A stretch of DNA of 64,000 nucleotides from an uncultured Croceitalea sp. (GTDB lineage Bacteria > Bacteroidota > Bacteroidia > Flavobacteriales > Flavobacteriaceae), in contig CANLWK010000004.1 in assembly GCA_947494805.1 (NCBI GenBank), positions 62,001-126,000 of the forward strand, written 5' to 3'. Shown one piece after another: positions 9,613 to 19,265 of the stretch. The first letter of the stretch is position 1. Every line of letters starts with the position of its first letter. The position numbers and the translations under genes were made by a program. A model generated the notes under the pieces. It had not been told where the DNA came from. It worked only from the letters and a program-made list of their open reading frames with translations, and searched no databases.

Positions 9613-9662
9613 ATGCTTCCTGCTTTACCATAGAACAACCGAGTTGCCCTTTTTCCTGATTC

Positions 9663-10184
9663 TTATATGTTAAAATTTTTCAATTCTGTTTTGAGCACTT
9701 TATAGGCCGAATAGATTCGATACTCCACGACCTTTTTGGTAACCCCCAACAATTCGGCTATTTCCCCGTGTTTTTTTCCATCGGCCTTGTTCAAGAGAAA
9801 GGCCGTCCGCTGTTCCTCGGTAAGTTTAGCCAGCACTTCTTGGTACTTTGCAAAATATTCTTCTTTTTCCATAAGGAACTCCGGTGACTCATGAGACATT
9901 TCATCGGGTTTTTCCTTTTGGTACTTTAAGACCACTTTTTGATGTTTGACCTCGTTGAGCATCAAATTATTGGCCACGGTATACAAAAAGGACTTGGCCT
10001 TGGCAGGGGTGACCTTTTTACAATTCTCCCATAGTTTGATAAAGGCCTCCTGTGTCTTATCAGTGGGATCAAGTCGCTCCCCATACTTATAATACAGGTA
10101 ATCGTGCAGACCATCGGCCAATCGTTCATACAGTCCCTTGAATAGGGAATCCTCGCATATATCCTGGTGCAGATCTTTCTTCAA
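9663..10184 (-). CDS. ECF sigma factor (FecI/RpoE-like)
   Basis: A 173-residue sigma-70 family factor. Region 2 carries KTQEAFIKLWEN and SFLYTVANNLMLNEVKH. Region 4 carries LTEEQRTAFLLNKADGKKH, followed by an HTH (EIAELLGVTKKVVEYRI). The only plausible start is TTG (10182-10184), which may keep expression low. It is the first gene of the sigma-FecR-receptor operon and lies back to back with the two acidic lipoprotein genes, its most likely targets along with its own operon. Confidence 0.92.
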   Translation of the reverse strand: MKKDLHQDICEDSLFKGLYERLADGLHDYLYYKYGERLDPTDKTQEAFIKLWENCKKVTPAKAKSFLYTVANNLMLNEVKHQKVVLKYQKEKPDEMSHESPEFLMEKEEYFAKYQEVLAKLTEEQRTAFLLNKADGKKHGEIAELLGVTKKVVEYRIYSAYKVLKTELKNFNI

Positions 10185-10301
10185 ACTGTTCAGTTGGGTT
10201 CGGATTAAAAGTAAAAAAATAAATTCTTTGGTTTTTTTTCAGGAGTTTTTGGGTTTGGGTTGTTTTAGTATTGAACACAGCAATCACAAAATATAAATGC
10301 T
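10185..10301. promoter_or_regulatory. Divergent intergenic region between the ECF sigma gene and the acidic lipoprotein genes
   Basis: This 117-bp gap must hold both the promoter of the sigma-FecR-receptor operon and that of the lipoprotein pair. It contains homopolymeric T and G/T-rich runs (around 10229-10264). I see no clear TTTG-N20-TAnnTTTG element on the lipoprotein side, which fits use of an alternative sigma factor but does not prove it. Confidence 0.4.
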
Positions 10302-12113
10302 ATGAAAAACACTTTAAAAACATTGGGCTTATTTATTCTTGGCGTGGCTTTGACCTTGGTCTCTTGCCGCGAAGAGGAATCCGTATTTATTGAAGGCCCA
10401 CAGGAAGAGACCCTTGCGGCCAATTCCAATATTGCGAACCTTTTACAGAATACGGCCACCAAAGATGGCTCGGATGACAACATTATCGACAATGCAAGCT
10501 GTATTTCGATACAATTGCCCGTGACCGTTATTGTGGATGGTATTGAGATCATCGTGGATTCCCCAGAGGATTTTGACACCATCGAAGACATTTTTGATGA
10601 GTTTGATGATGACGAGGATGTCCTTGATATCATTTTCCCTGTGACCATAATCCTCAGCGATTTTACCGAATTGGTCATCAACGATTTGGACGAGTTGGAA
10701 GACTTTGCCGAAGATTGTGAGGGAGAGAACGAATTTGATGATGACATCGAATGTGCCGACATCAAATACCCGGTTACCGCATCGGTATTCAATACGAACA
10801 ATGAGGTCATCGACACCCTTACGTTCAACAACGACCAGGAATTGTATGAATTCGTTGATGACCTTGATGAGGACGATGTGGTACAGGTGAACTTCCCCAT
10901 TACGGTCATATTGTTCGATGGCACTGAGGTCCAGACCTCGAACCTTGATGAATTGGAAGACATATTGGAAGATGCCCGGGATGATTGCGACGAGGATGAT
11001 GACAATGATTTCGATGATGATGATTGCGAAGAATGCACGTCGGAACAGGTCTCACAGATTTTGACAGGCTGTTCAGATTGGCGCGTTGCCGATTTCGAGC
11101 GCAATGACCAAGACTTGGAGGACCAATACAGTGGATATACGTTCAATTTTGCCAGTGATGGTACCCTGACTGCCGATTCAGGTACGGAAAACTTCTCTGG
11201 TACCTGGGAGACCAGTGGCACTGGTAATAACCTCACATTTACCATCAATATCCCCAACTTACCGGATTTCAACGCTTCATGGAGGTTGGATGAAATTAAA
11301 CAGGATAGTGATGATGGGGAAATTGAGCTAAGTATGGGTGATGATGAACTCAGTTTTGAGAGCAATTGTTCTGGAAGCGGTGATGGAAACAATGGGGGTG
11401 ATGACAATGGAAATGTTGATGATAGCAGTTTGGTACAAGCGTTGACCAATGGGGATTGGTACGTGACCAATTACTTTGACGATGCGGATGAAACCGCCCT
11501 TTTTGACGGTTTGGTCTTCAACTTTGCCTCGGATGGTACGGCAACTGCCAATGATGGTATGACGGATACGAATGGCACATGGTCAACTTCATCGGGCGAT
11601 GAGACCCCATTGGAACTGAACCTAAACTTTGGGACCACCGTTCCCTTTGATGAATTGGAAGAAGATTGGGACGTACTGGAGGCGACCAATGATATCATCC
11701 GACTTAAGGATATCAGTGGCGGTGATGGCACCACGGACTTTTTGACCTTTGAAAGAAACCCCAACAGTAATGGCAATGGCGGCTCAGATTTGAGCGCGGT
11801 GTTGACCGATGGGCTTTGGACAGTCTCAAGCTACGTTGATGATGGAAATGACGAAACCAACGATTACAATGGCTTTACGTTTGATTTTGCCAATGACGGT
11901 TCCGTAACAGCTGATAATGGCTCGACCACTAATGGTACATGGGCCGCCCAGAACGGAGACAATAAATTGGTCCTTGATTTTGGTATGGTAATGCCTTTGG
12001 ACGAGTTCAACGACGATTGGGATGTCATTTCCGTTTCGGACACCCAGGTGGAACTGCGTGATGTAAGTGGTGGTAATGGCGGTGTGGACACCTTGATTTT
12101 TGTAAAACAATAA
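10302..12113 (+). CDS. Large acidic repeat lipoprotein, probably surface-exposed
   Basis: A 603-residue lipoprotein with a lipobox ending at Cys22 (TLVSC). Residues about 65-250 hold four half-repeats with the pattern [F/Y/L]P[V/I]T-V-I-L--G-E-V----LDELED, separated by Asp/Glu-rich linkers such as EFDDDEDV and DDDNDFDDDD. Then come three lipocalin-like beta domains of about 100 residues, each with W.V..(F/Y).., a [F]NFASDGT core, a GTW strand and a closing DxLxF strand. One domain of type A (closed by Cys pairs) is followed by two of type B. Net charge is extremely negative, which suggests divalent-cation binding. I do not know a function. It precedes a paralogue 15 bp downstream and is divergent from an ECF sigma factor. 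Confidence 0.8.
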   Translation: MKNTLKTLGLFILGVALTLVSCREEESVFIEGPQEETLAANSNIANLLQNTATKDGSDDNIIDNASCISIQLPVTVIVDGIEIIVDSPEDFDTIEDIFDEFDDDEDVLDIIFPVTIILSDFTELVINDLDELEDFAEDCEGENEFDDDIECADIKYPVTASVFNTNNEVIDTLTFNNDQELYEFVDDLDEDDVVQVNFPITVILFDGTEVQTSNLDELEDILEDARDDCDEDDDNDFDDDDCEECTSEQVSQILTGCSDWRVADFERNDQDLEDQYSGYTFNFASDGTLTADSGTENFSGTWETSGTGNNLTFTINIPNLPDFNASWRLDEIKQDSDDGEIELSMGDDELSFESNCSGSGDGNNGGDDNGNVDDSSLVQALTNGDWYVTNYFDDADETALFDGLVFNFASDGTATANDGMTDTNGTWSTSSGDETPLELNLNFGTTVPFDELEEDWDVLEATNDIIRLKDISGGDGTTDFLTFERNPNSNGNGGSDLSAVLTDGLWTVSSYVDDGNDETNDYNGFTFDFANDGSVTADNGSTTNGTWAAQNGDNKLVLDFGMVMPLDEFNDDWDVISVSDTQVELRDVSGGNGGVDTLIFVKQ

Positions 12114-12128
12114 CCCAAATAGCATACT

Positions 12129-13019
12129 ATGAAAAAGTATATTTTTAAACTAGCATTTGTTTCACTGGCAGTATTGGCCGTAGGCTGTACCAACGACAGT
12201 GAAAGCGATGAGATAGCAAATTTGGCCCAGCTGCAGGCGGATGTAGAGGAAATCACCAATGCGGCAATGGCAGGCCCATGGACGATAACGAATTTTGTGG
12301 ACTCAGGGACCAACGAGACCTCGGACTTTGAGGGTTATGGCTTTAGTTTCAATGCAGATGGCAGCTTGGTGGCAGATAATGGAAGTGTCACCGTGACAGG
12401 CACCTGGTCAGTGACCATCGATGATGATTCTGACGATGATTCCGACGATGACAGCTCCAGCCAAGATGATGGGGATGACGATTGTGACAGCTGTACCGTG
12501 GAACAACTTACCGAAGTACTCACGGCATGTGAGGATTGGTTCGTGGACAAATTGGAGCGTAATGATACAGACATGGAAGGCAATTTCACTGGGTATGATT
12601 TCAATTTTACAGCCGATGGTATGGTCACGGTTACCGCAGGCATGGACAGCTTTTCAGGTACTTGGGAAGCTTCGGGCAGCGGAAACACTATTCAAGTAGT
12701 ATTATCTATTACTGATTTATCCGATATCCCCGACACCTGGACACTTCACGAGATCGAGCTTGAAAATGGTGAGTCAAAAGTAGACCTGCGGATCAACGGT
12801 GAAGATCGATTGCGTTTTAAGAACAGTTGTACCCTTGGGGATTTCAATGGTGGTCAGACCACGGGAGAAATCGATTTCAACATCTTTTTTGCCTCACCCG
12901 AGGATTTTAACGAACTATCGGATGATTGGAACATTGTATCCTACTCTGCGACAAAAATCGAGTTGATCGACGAGAGCAGTGACGGGGAGATCGATCTTTT
13001 GACCTTTGAAAAACAATAA
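12129..13019 (+). CDS. Acidic lipoprotein, paralogue of the preceding gene, with a nested domain
   Basis: A 296-residue lipoprotein with a lipobox near residue 20 (AVGC). Residues about 57-100 are the first half of the type-B beta domain of the upstream paralogue (WTITNFVD, FSFNADGSLVADNG, GTWSV). An Asp/Ser linker (DDDSDDDSDDDSS) leads into a complete type-A domain (CTVEQLTEVLTACEDWFVD to LRFKNSC). Only after that does the second half of the type-B domain appear (FNELSDDWNIVSYSATKIEL to DLLTFEKQ). Domain A thus appears inserted inside domain B. It is probably co-transcribed with the 603-residue gene and followed by a strong terminator. Confidence 0.8.
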   Translation: MKKYIFKLAFVSLAVLAVGCTNDSESDEIANLAQLQADVEEITNAAMAGPWTITNFVDSGTNETSDFEGYGFSFNADGSLVADNGSVTVTGTWSVTIDDDSDDDSDDDSSSQDDGDDDCDSCTVEQLTEVLTACEDWFVDKLERNDTDMEGNFTGYDFNFTADGMVTVTAGMDSFSGTWEASGSGNTIQVVLSITDLSDIPDTWTLHEIELENGESKVDLRINGEDRLRFKNSCTLGDFNGGQTTGEIDFNIFFASPEDFNELSDDWNIVSYSATKIELIDESSDGEIDLLTFEKQ

Positions 13020-13096
13020 GCCCCTTTTATATACACCCCCTAAACCTTTTTAAATACATGGATAAACCCCCGCTATGAAAGAGAAAGGTTTTCAAA

Positions 13097-13129
13097 ATGT
13101 CCTGGAATCAACTCCAGGACATTTTTTTT
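13097..13129 (+). terminator. Strong rho-independent terminator after the acidic lipoprotein genes
   Basis: A perfect 10-bp stem, ATGTCCTGGA (13097-13106) and TCCAGGACAT (13113-13122), with a 6-nt loop and a run of eight T. It ends the lipoprotein transcript and isolates the copper operon downstream. Confidence 0.9.
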
Positions 13130-13247
13130 AAATATTTCAAGAGCTTTTATTCCATCGGCTATTTTTAAAGTTAAATACCTTCAAGTTTTGTCTAAACTTC
13201 TGTTAAACAACGCAATAATTGTTAACATTTTGTAGTTTTGTAGGGAA

Positions 13248-13652
13248 ATGAGAGCGGTTTTACGTCAAATTTTATCTTCTATGCTGGCCCTATTGGTCTT
13301 GCTTTCAACGGTTTCTTGGACCGTCGACAAGCATATTTGTATGGGCAAGGTTGTGGATATCGCTTTCTTTGCCCATGCCGATACCTGCGGTATGGATATG
13401 GGTGCTGATAAGTCCCTCGCGTTCGAAAAATCCTGTTGTGATGACGAGACCTTCACATTACAGGGACAGGAGGATTTAAAGGTTTCCTTTTTTGATCTGG
13501 ACTTGGAACAACAAGTTTTTTTGGTCTCATATGCATATGCCTACCTTAATGCTTTTCAAGAAACCGATGTAACTTCGGTTACCTACCTTGGGCACCCGCC
13601 CCCCCTGCTCGACAAGGACTATCAAGTCCTCTACGAGACATTTTTAATCTGA
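13248..13652 (+). CDS. HYC_CC_PP family protein
   Basis: A 134-residue exported protein with an N-terminal signal segment (about 1-26). It has the three landmarks that name this Bacteroidota family: a His-x-Cys motif (DKHICMG), a Cys-Cys pair (SCCDDE) and a proline run near the C-terminus (GHPPPLL). The Cys, His and Met residues (CGMDMG) suggest metal binding. It is the first gene of the copper-efflux operon, about 105 bp ahead of cusA. A TAGTTTTG box, matching the Bacteroidota -7 consensus, lies at 13233-13240, very close to the ATG; no clear -33 partner is visible. Confidence 0.8.
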   Translation: MRAVLRQILSSMLALLVLLSTVSWTVDKHICMGKVVDIAFFAHADTCGMDMGADKSLAFEKSCCDDETFTLQGQEDLKVSFFDLDLEQQVFLVSYAYAYLNAFQETDVTSVTYLGHPPPLLDKDYQVLYETFLI

Positions 13653-13756
13653 TTTTTGGATAACTACAAATTCGCCCTGCGGTCAACCGTATAGGGCTAA
13701 ACGTGTTTTGTACCGCTTTTGCAAAACGCCTGTAATTATCCAAATATTCAGATGAT

Positions 13757-16700
13757 ATGCTTAACAAAGCCATTAAATTTTTAATAGAGAACAAGTTGGT
13801 AGCCGTGCTGCTACTGGCCCTTTTTGTAGGTTGGGGAGTGGTCAATGCCCCCTTTAAATGGGATACGGGCTTTTTGCCCAATGACCCCGTGGCCGTAGAT
13901 GCCATCCCCGACATTGGCGAAAACCAACAAATTATCTATACCCAATGGGCAGGGCGCAGCCCACAGGATATTGAAGACCAAATCACCTATCCGTTGACCA
14001 CATCCCTGTTGGGAATTCCAGGGGTACGTACCATCCGCAGTTCTTCGATGTTTGGTTTCTCAACCATCTTTGTCATTTTTGAAGAAGATGTCGAGTTCTA
14101 CTGGTCACGCAGCCGCATCCTTGAAAAACTGAACTCCTTACCCTCGGGATTGCTCCCCAATGGTGTCAATCCGTCTTTGGGGCCAGATGCCACTGCTTTG
14201 GGTCAAATCTTTTGGTATACCCTTGAGGGGCGTGATGAAAATGGCAATGTTACAGGTGGTTGGGACTTACAGGAACTGCGAAGTATACAGGACTACTATG
14301 TGAAGTATGGGCTTTCTTCGGCCAGTGGTGTATCCGAGGTAGCTTCCATCGGGGGTTATGTTCAGGAATATCAAATCGATATAGACCCTGAATTGATGCG
14401 ACAATACAATATTGGGTTGCACCATATCGTAAAGGCAGTAAAGCAATCCAATAAGGACATTGGGGCACAAACCCTAGAAATCAATCAAGCCGAATATTTG
14501 GTACGGGGTCTGGGCTATGTAAAATCGATTGCGGACATCGAAAATGCGGTGGTCGATGCCGAGAACTTCACATCGATACGGATTAAGGATGTCGCCAATG
14601 TCAATTTAGGCCCAGCAACCAGACGTGGCATTTTGGATAAGGAAGGTGCAGAAGTGGTCGGAGGCGTTGTGGTGGCTCGCTATGGGGCAAATCCATTGGA
14701 AGTAATTACCAATGTCAAAGAACAGATTGCCGAACTATCGGCAGGCTTACCTTCAAAGGTATTGGCTGATGGGCGTACCTCACAGCTTACCATAGTACCG
14801 TTCTATGATCGTACTGAATTGATACAGGAAACCTTGGGTACGCTCAATGAGGCATTGACACTGGAAATCCTTATTACCATTCTGGTCATCATTGTAATGG
14901 TATTCAATCTGCGGGCTTCCATCCTAATTTCAGGCTTATTGCCGGTAGCCGTTTTAATGGTGTTTATCGCAATGAAAGCCTTTGGTGTGGACGCCAATAT
15001 CGTGGCATTATCGGGTATTGCCATTGCCATCGGTACCATGGTGGATGTTGGGGTCATACTTTCCGAAAATATCATCAGGCATCTGGATGATAATAAACAA
15101 TTGGAACCCTCACAACAACTGGGTATTAATACGGTGGTGTACAATGCTACAGCGGAGGTCTCAGGAGCCATTCTCACAGCAGTACTGACAACCATTATCA
15201 GCTTTATCCCTGTCTTCACGATGATAGGTGCAGAAGGAAAACTGTTTCGACCGTTGGCATTTACCAAAACAATGGCATTGACCGCTTCCATTGTCGTAGC
15301 CCTGTTCTTGATACCTCCCTTTGCTGCCTATATTTTCAAAAAGAAAACGATAAAAACCGTATTCCGATATGGTATTAACACACTCTTGATTGCCTTGGGA
15401 ATCATGGCCTTGATTTTTGGCTATGGTCTGGGTCTGTTATTGATTGCCTTTGGAGCACTTTCCATTTTATTTATGCGGGATATGCTTTCGCGAAAGCAAT
15501 TCAATCTAGGAAATATCGGCGTTTCCATAGTAGCTATTGTAAGCCTTCTGGCGGTCTATTGGAGACCTCTTGGTTTTGACAGAAGTATTGTCATCAACTT
15601 CATTTTTGTAGCCCTTATCTGTTTTGGGTTGTTGGGCACTTTTTGGGTCTTTAGAAAGTACTACACCCGAATCTTGGAATGGGCATTGCAAAACAAGCTC
15701 GCCTTTTTGGCCCTCCCCACGGCAATCGTTGTTTTTGGGGCGTTGATTATGCGCTCGACGGGCAAGGAGTTTATGCCCTCCTTGGATGAAGGTTCTTTCT
15801 TGTTGATGCCGACATCCTTACCACATTCTGGTGTTGCCGAAAACAAACGGGTGTTACAGCAATTGGATATGGCCGTGGCAAGCATCCCTGAAATCAAGAC
15901 TGTAGTTGGAAAATCAGGTCGTGTGGAATCAGCATTGGACCCTGCGCCCTTATCGATGTATGAGAACAACATCCAATATCGACCCGAATACGAACTCAAT
16001 TCGGATGGCAGTCCACAACGCTATCGGGTCAATGAAGATGGTTTGTTTGAATTGAAAAATGGAAAATTGGTTGCCAATCCGAATTCGGAATACGGGAATG
16101 AGGCAAACTATACCAATCTCGTTTCCGACCCTTATCGTGTCAATCGCACTCAATTGATTGCTGATGATGATGGGGAATATTACCGTAATTGGAGACCCGA
16201 GATACGTTCATCCAATGATATTTGGAACGAAATTGTACGGGTGACCAAACTGCCAGGGGTGACCTCTGCACCCAAGTTACAACCCATAGAAACCCGATTG
16301 GTAATGTTGCAAACGGGAATGCGCGCACCAATGGGCATCAAGGTAAAAGGACAGGATTTAAAACAAATTGAAGCGTTTGGATTGGAATTAGAAAACATCC
16401 TTAAATCCGTTGAAGGGGTTAAAGAACAGGCTGTTTTCGCCGAACGGATTGTGGGCAAACCCTACTTGCTCGTTGATATAGACCGAGAGCGATTGGCACG
16501 TTACGGGATTACCATTGAGGATGTGCAACAGGTACTTTCGGTAGCTGTCGGTGGTGTACCCTTGACCCAAACCGTGGAAGGCCGAGAACGCTATGCCGTG
16601 CGGGTGCGATACCCAAGGGAATTACGTGACCATCCCGAGGATTTAAAAAACATCTACGTTCCCGTTTCCAAAGGAAGCCCTGTACCCCTAAGTGAACTGG

Positions 16701-17506
16701 TGACGATTCGCTATGAACAAGGGCCACAGAATATCCGAAGCGAAGACACCTTTCTGGTAGGCTTTGTTCTCTTTGACAAATTGGACGGTTACGCCGAAGT
16801 CAATGTAGTGGAAAGTGCCCAAGCTACTATTCAAGCGCAAATTGAAAATGGTGGTTTGGTCGTACCCAAGGGTATCAACTACGAGTTTACGGGTACCTAT
16901 GAGAATCAGCTACGAGCAGAAAAAACCTTGTCGGTGGTCGTGCCATTGGCACTGGCCATCATCTTCTTGATTCTATATTTCCAATTCCGTTCGGTAGCTA
17001 CCTCTTTGATGGTATTTACAGGGATAGCCGTTGCCTTTGCAGGCGGTTTCTTGATGATATGGCTTTACGGACAGGATTGGTTTTTCAATTTCAGTCTCTT
17101 TGGGGAGAACCTGCGGCAATTGTTCCAGATGCACCCTATCAATTTGAGCGTAGCGGTATGGGTCGGTTTTATTGCCCTATTCGGTATTGCCACGGATGAC
17201 GGAGTGGTTATGGCAACCTATCTCACCCAAACTTTTGAGCGCAACCGACCCAAAGACCTTCAAACGGTACGCGCCGCTGTCATAGAAGCTGGGCAAAAAA
17301 GAATACGTCCTTGTTTGATGACCACGGCTACGACCATACTGGCCTTGCTTCCCATTTTGACCTCCACGGGACGTGGAAGTGATATTATGATACCAATGGC
17401 TATACCCAGTTTTGGGGGAATGCTCATCGCGCTCATCACCCTTTTCGTTGTCCCTGTTTTATACAGTTGGCGAAAAGAAGTCCAATTAAAACGAGAAAGC
17501 AAATGA
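13757..17506 (+). CDS. cusA: CusA/CzcA-type heavy-metal efflux RND pump
   Basis: A 1249-residue inner-membrane RND transporter with a proton-antiport membrane domain and two large periplasmic loops. The transmembrane region carries ALSGIAIAIGTMVDVGVIL, and a RLVMLQTGMRAPMGIKV segment matches the monovalent-metal (Cu/Ag) branch of the family. It is about 200 residues longer than E. coli CusA, as in many Bacteroidota homologues; much of the extra length lies around 735-830. Together with CusB and CusC it would form the tripartite pump moving Cu(I)/Ag(I) from the periplasm out of the cell. Its stop codon overlaps the cusC start (ATGA). Confidence 0.93.
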   Translation: MLNKAIKFLIENKLVAVLLLALFVGWGVVNAPFKWDTGFLPNDPVAVDAIPDIGENQQIIYTQWAGRSPQDIEDQITYPLTTSLLGIPGVRTIRSSSMFGFSTIFVIFEEDVEFYWSRSRILEKLNSLPSGLLPNGVNPSLGPDATALGQIFWYTLEGRDENGNVTGGWDLQELRSIQDYYVKYGLSSASGVSEVASIGGYVQEYQIDIDPELMRQYNIGLHHIVKAVKQSNKDIGAQTLEINQAEYLVRGLGYVKSIADIENAVVDAENFTSIRIKDVANVNLGPATRRGILDKEGAEVVGGVVVARYGANPLEVITNVKEQIAELSAGLPSKVLADGRTSQLTIVPFYDRTELIQETLGTLNEALTLEILITILVIIVMVFNLRASILISGLLPVAVLMVFIAMKAFGVDANIVALSGIAIAIGTMVDVGVILSENIIRHLDDNKQLEPSQQLGINTVVYNATAEVSGAILTAVLTTIISFIPVFTMIGAEGKLFRPLAFTKTMALTASIVVALFLIPPFAAYIFKKKTIKTVFRYGINTLLIALGIMALIFGYGLGLLLIAFGALSILFMRDMLSRKQFNLGNIGVSIVAIVSLLAVYWRPLGFDRSIVINFIFVALICFGLLGTFWVFRKYYTRILEWALQNKLAFLALPTAIVVFGALIMRSTGKEFMPSLDEGSFLLMPTSLPHSGVAENKRVLQQLDMAVASIPEIKTVVGKSGRVESALDPAPLSMYENNIQYRPEYELNSDGSPQRYRVNEDGLFELKNGKLVANPNSEYGNEANYTNLVSDPYRVNRTQLIADDDGEYYRNWRPEIRSSNDIWNEIVRVTKLPGVTSAPKLQPIETRLVMLQTGMRAPMGIKVKGQDLKQIEAFGLELENILKSVEGVKEQAVFAERIVGKPYLLVDIDRERLARYGITIEDVQQVLSVAVGGVPLTQTVEGRERYAVRVRYPRELRDHPEDLKNIYVPVSKGSPVPLSELVTIRYEQGPQNIRSEDTFLVGFVLFDKLDGYAEVNVVESAQATIQAQIENGGLVVPKGINYEFTGTYENQLRAEKTLSVVVPLALAIIFLILYFQFRSVATSLMVFTGIAVAFAGGFLMIWLYGQDWFFNFSLFGENLRQLFQMHPINLSVAVWVGFIALFGIATDDGVVMATYLTQTFERNRPKDLQTVRAAVIEAGQKRIRPCLMTTATTILALLPILTSTGRGSDIMIPMAIPSFGGMLIALITLFVVPVLYSWRKEVQLKRESK

Positions 17507-18723
17507 AAAAGCTACTATACATAAGTGTTCTTTTTGCTGCATCCATTTCATTAAATGCGCAGGAGTTGCAAGACTATTTGGAAGAAGCAGAAAGGAACAA
17601 TCCCAAGATTCAACGCTTTGAACTACAGTATCAGATTGCTTCCGAAAAGGTAAATCAGGCAGCCTCATTACCCAATACCGATTTTGGTGTCGGTGTTCCC
17701 GTGAGCAGTCCAGAGACCCGTACAGGACCACAACGCTTTAAGGTCTCGGCAAAGCAGCGCATTCCTTGGTTCGGGGTCATTACGGCACGTAAAAACTATG
17801 CCAGTTCGGTGGCCGATGCGCAATATGAAGACATAGCGATTACCAGACGTAAACTGGTGGCCGATGTATCGCAATCCTATTACAAACTCTATGCGCTCAA
17901 GGCACAACAAGCGATTTTTGATGAGCAAATAGCCCTTTTAAAAACCTATGAAACCCTCGCCTTGAATTCTGTGGAAACAGGAAAGGCATCTGCCGTGGAT
18001 GTGTTGAAATTGCAGATTCGACAGAATGAGCTGACCGCTTCCAAGAGCGTACTGGAACAACAGTTTCTGGCAGAGCAGACCCATTTCAACAAACTTTTGA
18101 ATCGAAAGAAATCCATAGCGGTTGCCGTGGTGGATGGGTTGGAACTTCTTTTGGAAACGGAAAAGGATAATCTGGATAACCTAAAGTTGCACCCTGAATT
18201 GGTAAAGTATGACAAACTGTTTGCTGCTGTGGAACAATCAGAATTGGTGAACCAAAAGGAAAGCAGTCCGAGTTTAGGGTTTGGTCTGGACTATATCGCG
18301 GTTGCCGAAGGCCCCATCACCAATTTCAATGATAACGGCAAGGATATTTTGATTCCATCCGTATCGTTTTCCATTCCCATTTTAAACAAGAAATACAAGT
18401 CGCAGAGCAAACAAAATAAGTTGCGCCAAGAGCAAATATTGGCCGAAAAACAAGAACGGGAAAATGTACTGGAATCCCTATTGGATACGGCTATAAAGAA
18501 CAAAATCGCTGCCCGAATACAGCACGATACACAAATCAAAAATTTGGAGCAATCCAAAAATGCAGAGCAAATCCTATTGAAGAACTATGAAACGGGTACG
18601 ATTGATTTTAACGATGTGCTCGATATTCAGGAACTGGGATTAAAATTCGAGATGAATCGTATCAGGGCCATACAGCAGTATTACATACAGCACACCATCA
18701 TTAATTACTTAACATATCAATAA
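17503..18723 (+). CDS. cusC: TolC-family outer-membrane efflux protein (CusC-like)
   Basis: A 406-residue outer-membrane factor. The start chosen is the ATG at 17503, which overlaps the cusA stop and gives a clean signal peptide ending in LNAQE. A long coiled-coil alpha-barrel follows, with repeated heptads such as QQAIFDEQIALLKTYETLAL. The second internal repeat covers about 220-400 and is typical of the TolC fold. The gene order cusA-cusC-...-cusB, with five genes between pump and adaptor, is unusual but all are on one strand and closely packed. Confidence 0.92.
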   Translation: MKKLLYISVLFAASISLNAQELQDYLEEAERNNPKIQRFELQYQIASEKVNQAASLPNTDFGVGVPVSSPETRTGPQRFKVSAKQRIPWFGVITARKNYASSVADAQYEDIAITRRKLVADVSQSYYKLYALKAQQAIFDEQIALLKTYETLALNSVETGKASAVDVLKLQIRQNELTASKSVLEQQFLAEQTHFNKLLNRKKSIAVAVVDGLELLLETEKDNLDNLKLHPELVKYDKLFAAVEQSELVNQKESSPSLGFGLDYIAVAEGPITNFNDNGKDILIPSVSFSIPILNKKYKSQSKQNKLRQEQILAEKQERENVLESLLDTAIKNKIAARIQHDTQIKNLEQSKNAEQILLKNYETGTIDFNDVLDIQELGLKFEMNRIRAIQQYYIQHTIINYLTYQ

Positions 18724-18739
18724 TTTAAAATAACATCAT

Positions 18740-19264
18740 ATGAAAAATAGAACAGCATTTATCGTATTCGCCATAGCATTTGGCCTATTATCCTGCAAAG
18801 ATGCAGCGACAACAAAAAGTACGGATGAAAAAGTAACGTCAAGCGAAGAAACAAGCAAGAAAACCGATGGCGCACTTGCCTTTAATTCGGATGAAACTAC
18901 TACCATTTTTCAGCAGTATAACCATATCAAAACAGCAATGGTTGCCAGTGATGCTGCAGCAGTAAAAACAGGTGCCAATGCTTTGCTCAACGTATCTGGG
19001 GATGCTACATTAAAGGAAATTGCGCAGACCATAGCCAATGCCGATGGTATAGAGAACCAACGAAAGGCATTGCCCGAGCTTACGGCTAGTGTTGAACGGT
19101 TATTGGATAACGCAATTACCTCTGGAGCCATATACAAGCAATACTGCCCAATGGCCTTCAACAATACGGGAGCGTATTGGTTGTCGTCAGAAAAGGAAAT
19201 CCGCAATCCCTATTTTGGGGATGCAATGCTTAGCTGTGGAAGTGTAAAGGAGACTTTGAACTAA
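18740..19264 (+). CDS. DUF3347-domain lipoprotein (copper-associated)
   Basis: A 174-residue lipoprotein with a lipobox ending at Cys19 (LLSC). The mature part is a single DUF3347 helical domain ending with the conserved metal-site-like signature YKQYCPMAF ... GAYWLSSEKEIRNPYFGDAMLSCG. The Cys, Met and His-poor pattern suits Cu(I) binding. The same domain is fused to the end of the CusB adaptor later in this operon, and a remnant of a third copy lies at 26927-26969. It is likely a periplasmic copper chaperone; that role is inference from context. Confidence 0.85.
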   Translation: MKNRTAFIVFAIAFGLLSCKDAATTKSTDEKVTSSEETSKKTDGALAFNSDETTTIFQQYNHIKTAMVASDAAAVKTGANALLNVSGDATLKEIAQTIANADGIENQRKALPELTASVERLLDNAITSGAIYKQYCPMAFNNTGAYWLSSEKEIRNPYFGDAMLSCGSVKETLN

Positions 19265-19265
19265 A

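Noticed and set aside
10265-11470. A 401-codon minus-strand frame opposite the acidic lipoprotein
   Set aside because: It is a Ser-rich antisense shadow of Asp codons (GAT/GAC read backwards) and has no domain or RBS; the plus-strand lipoprotein has a signal peptide and repeats.
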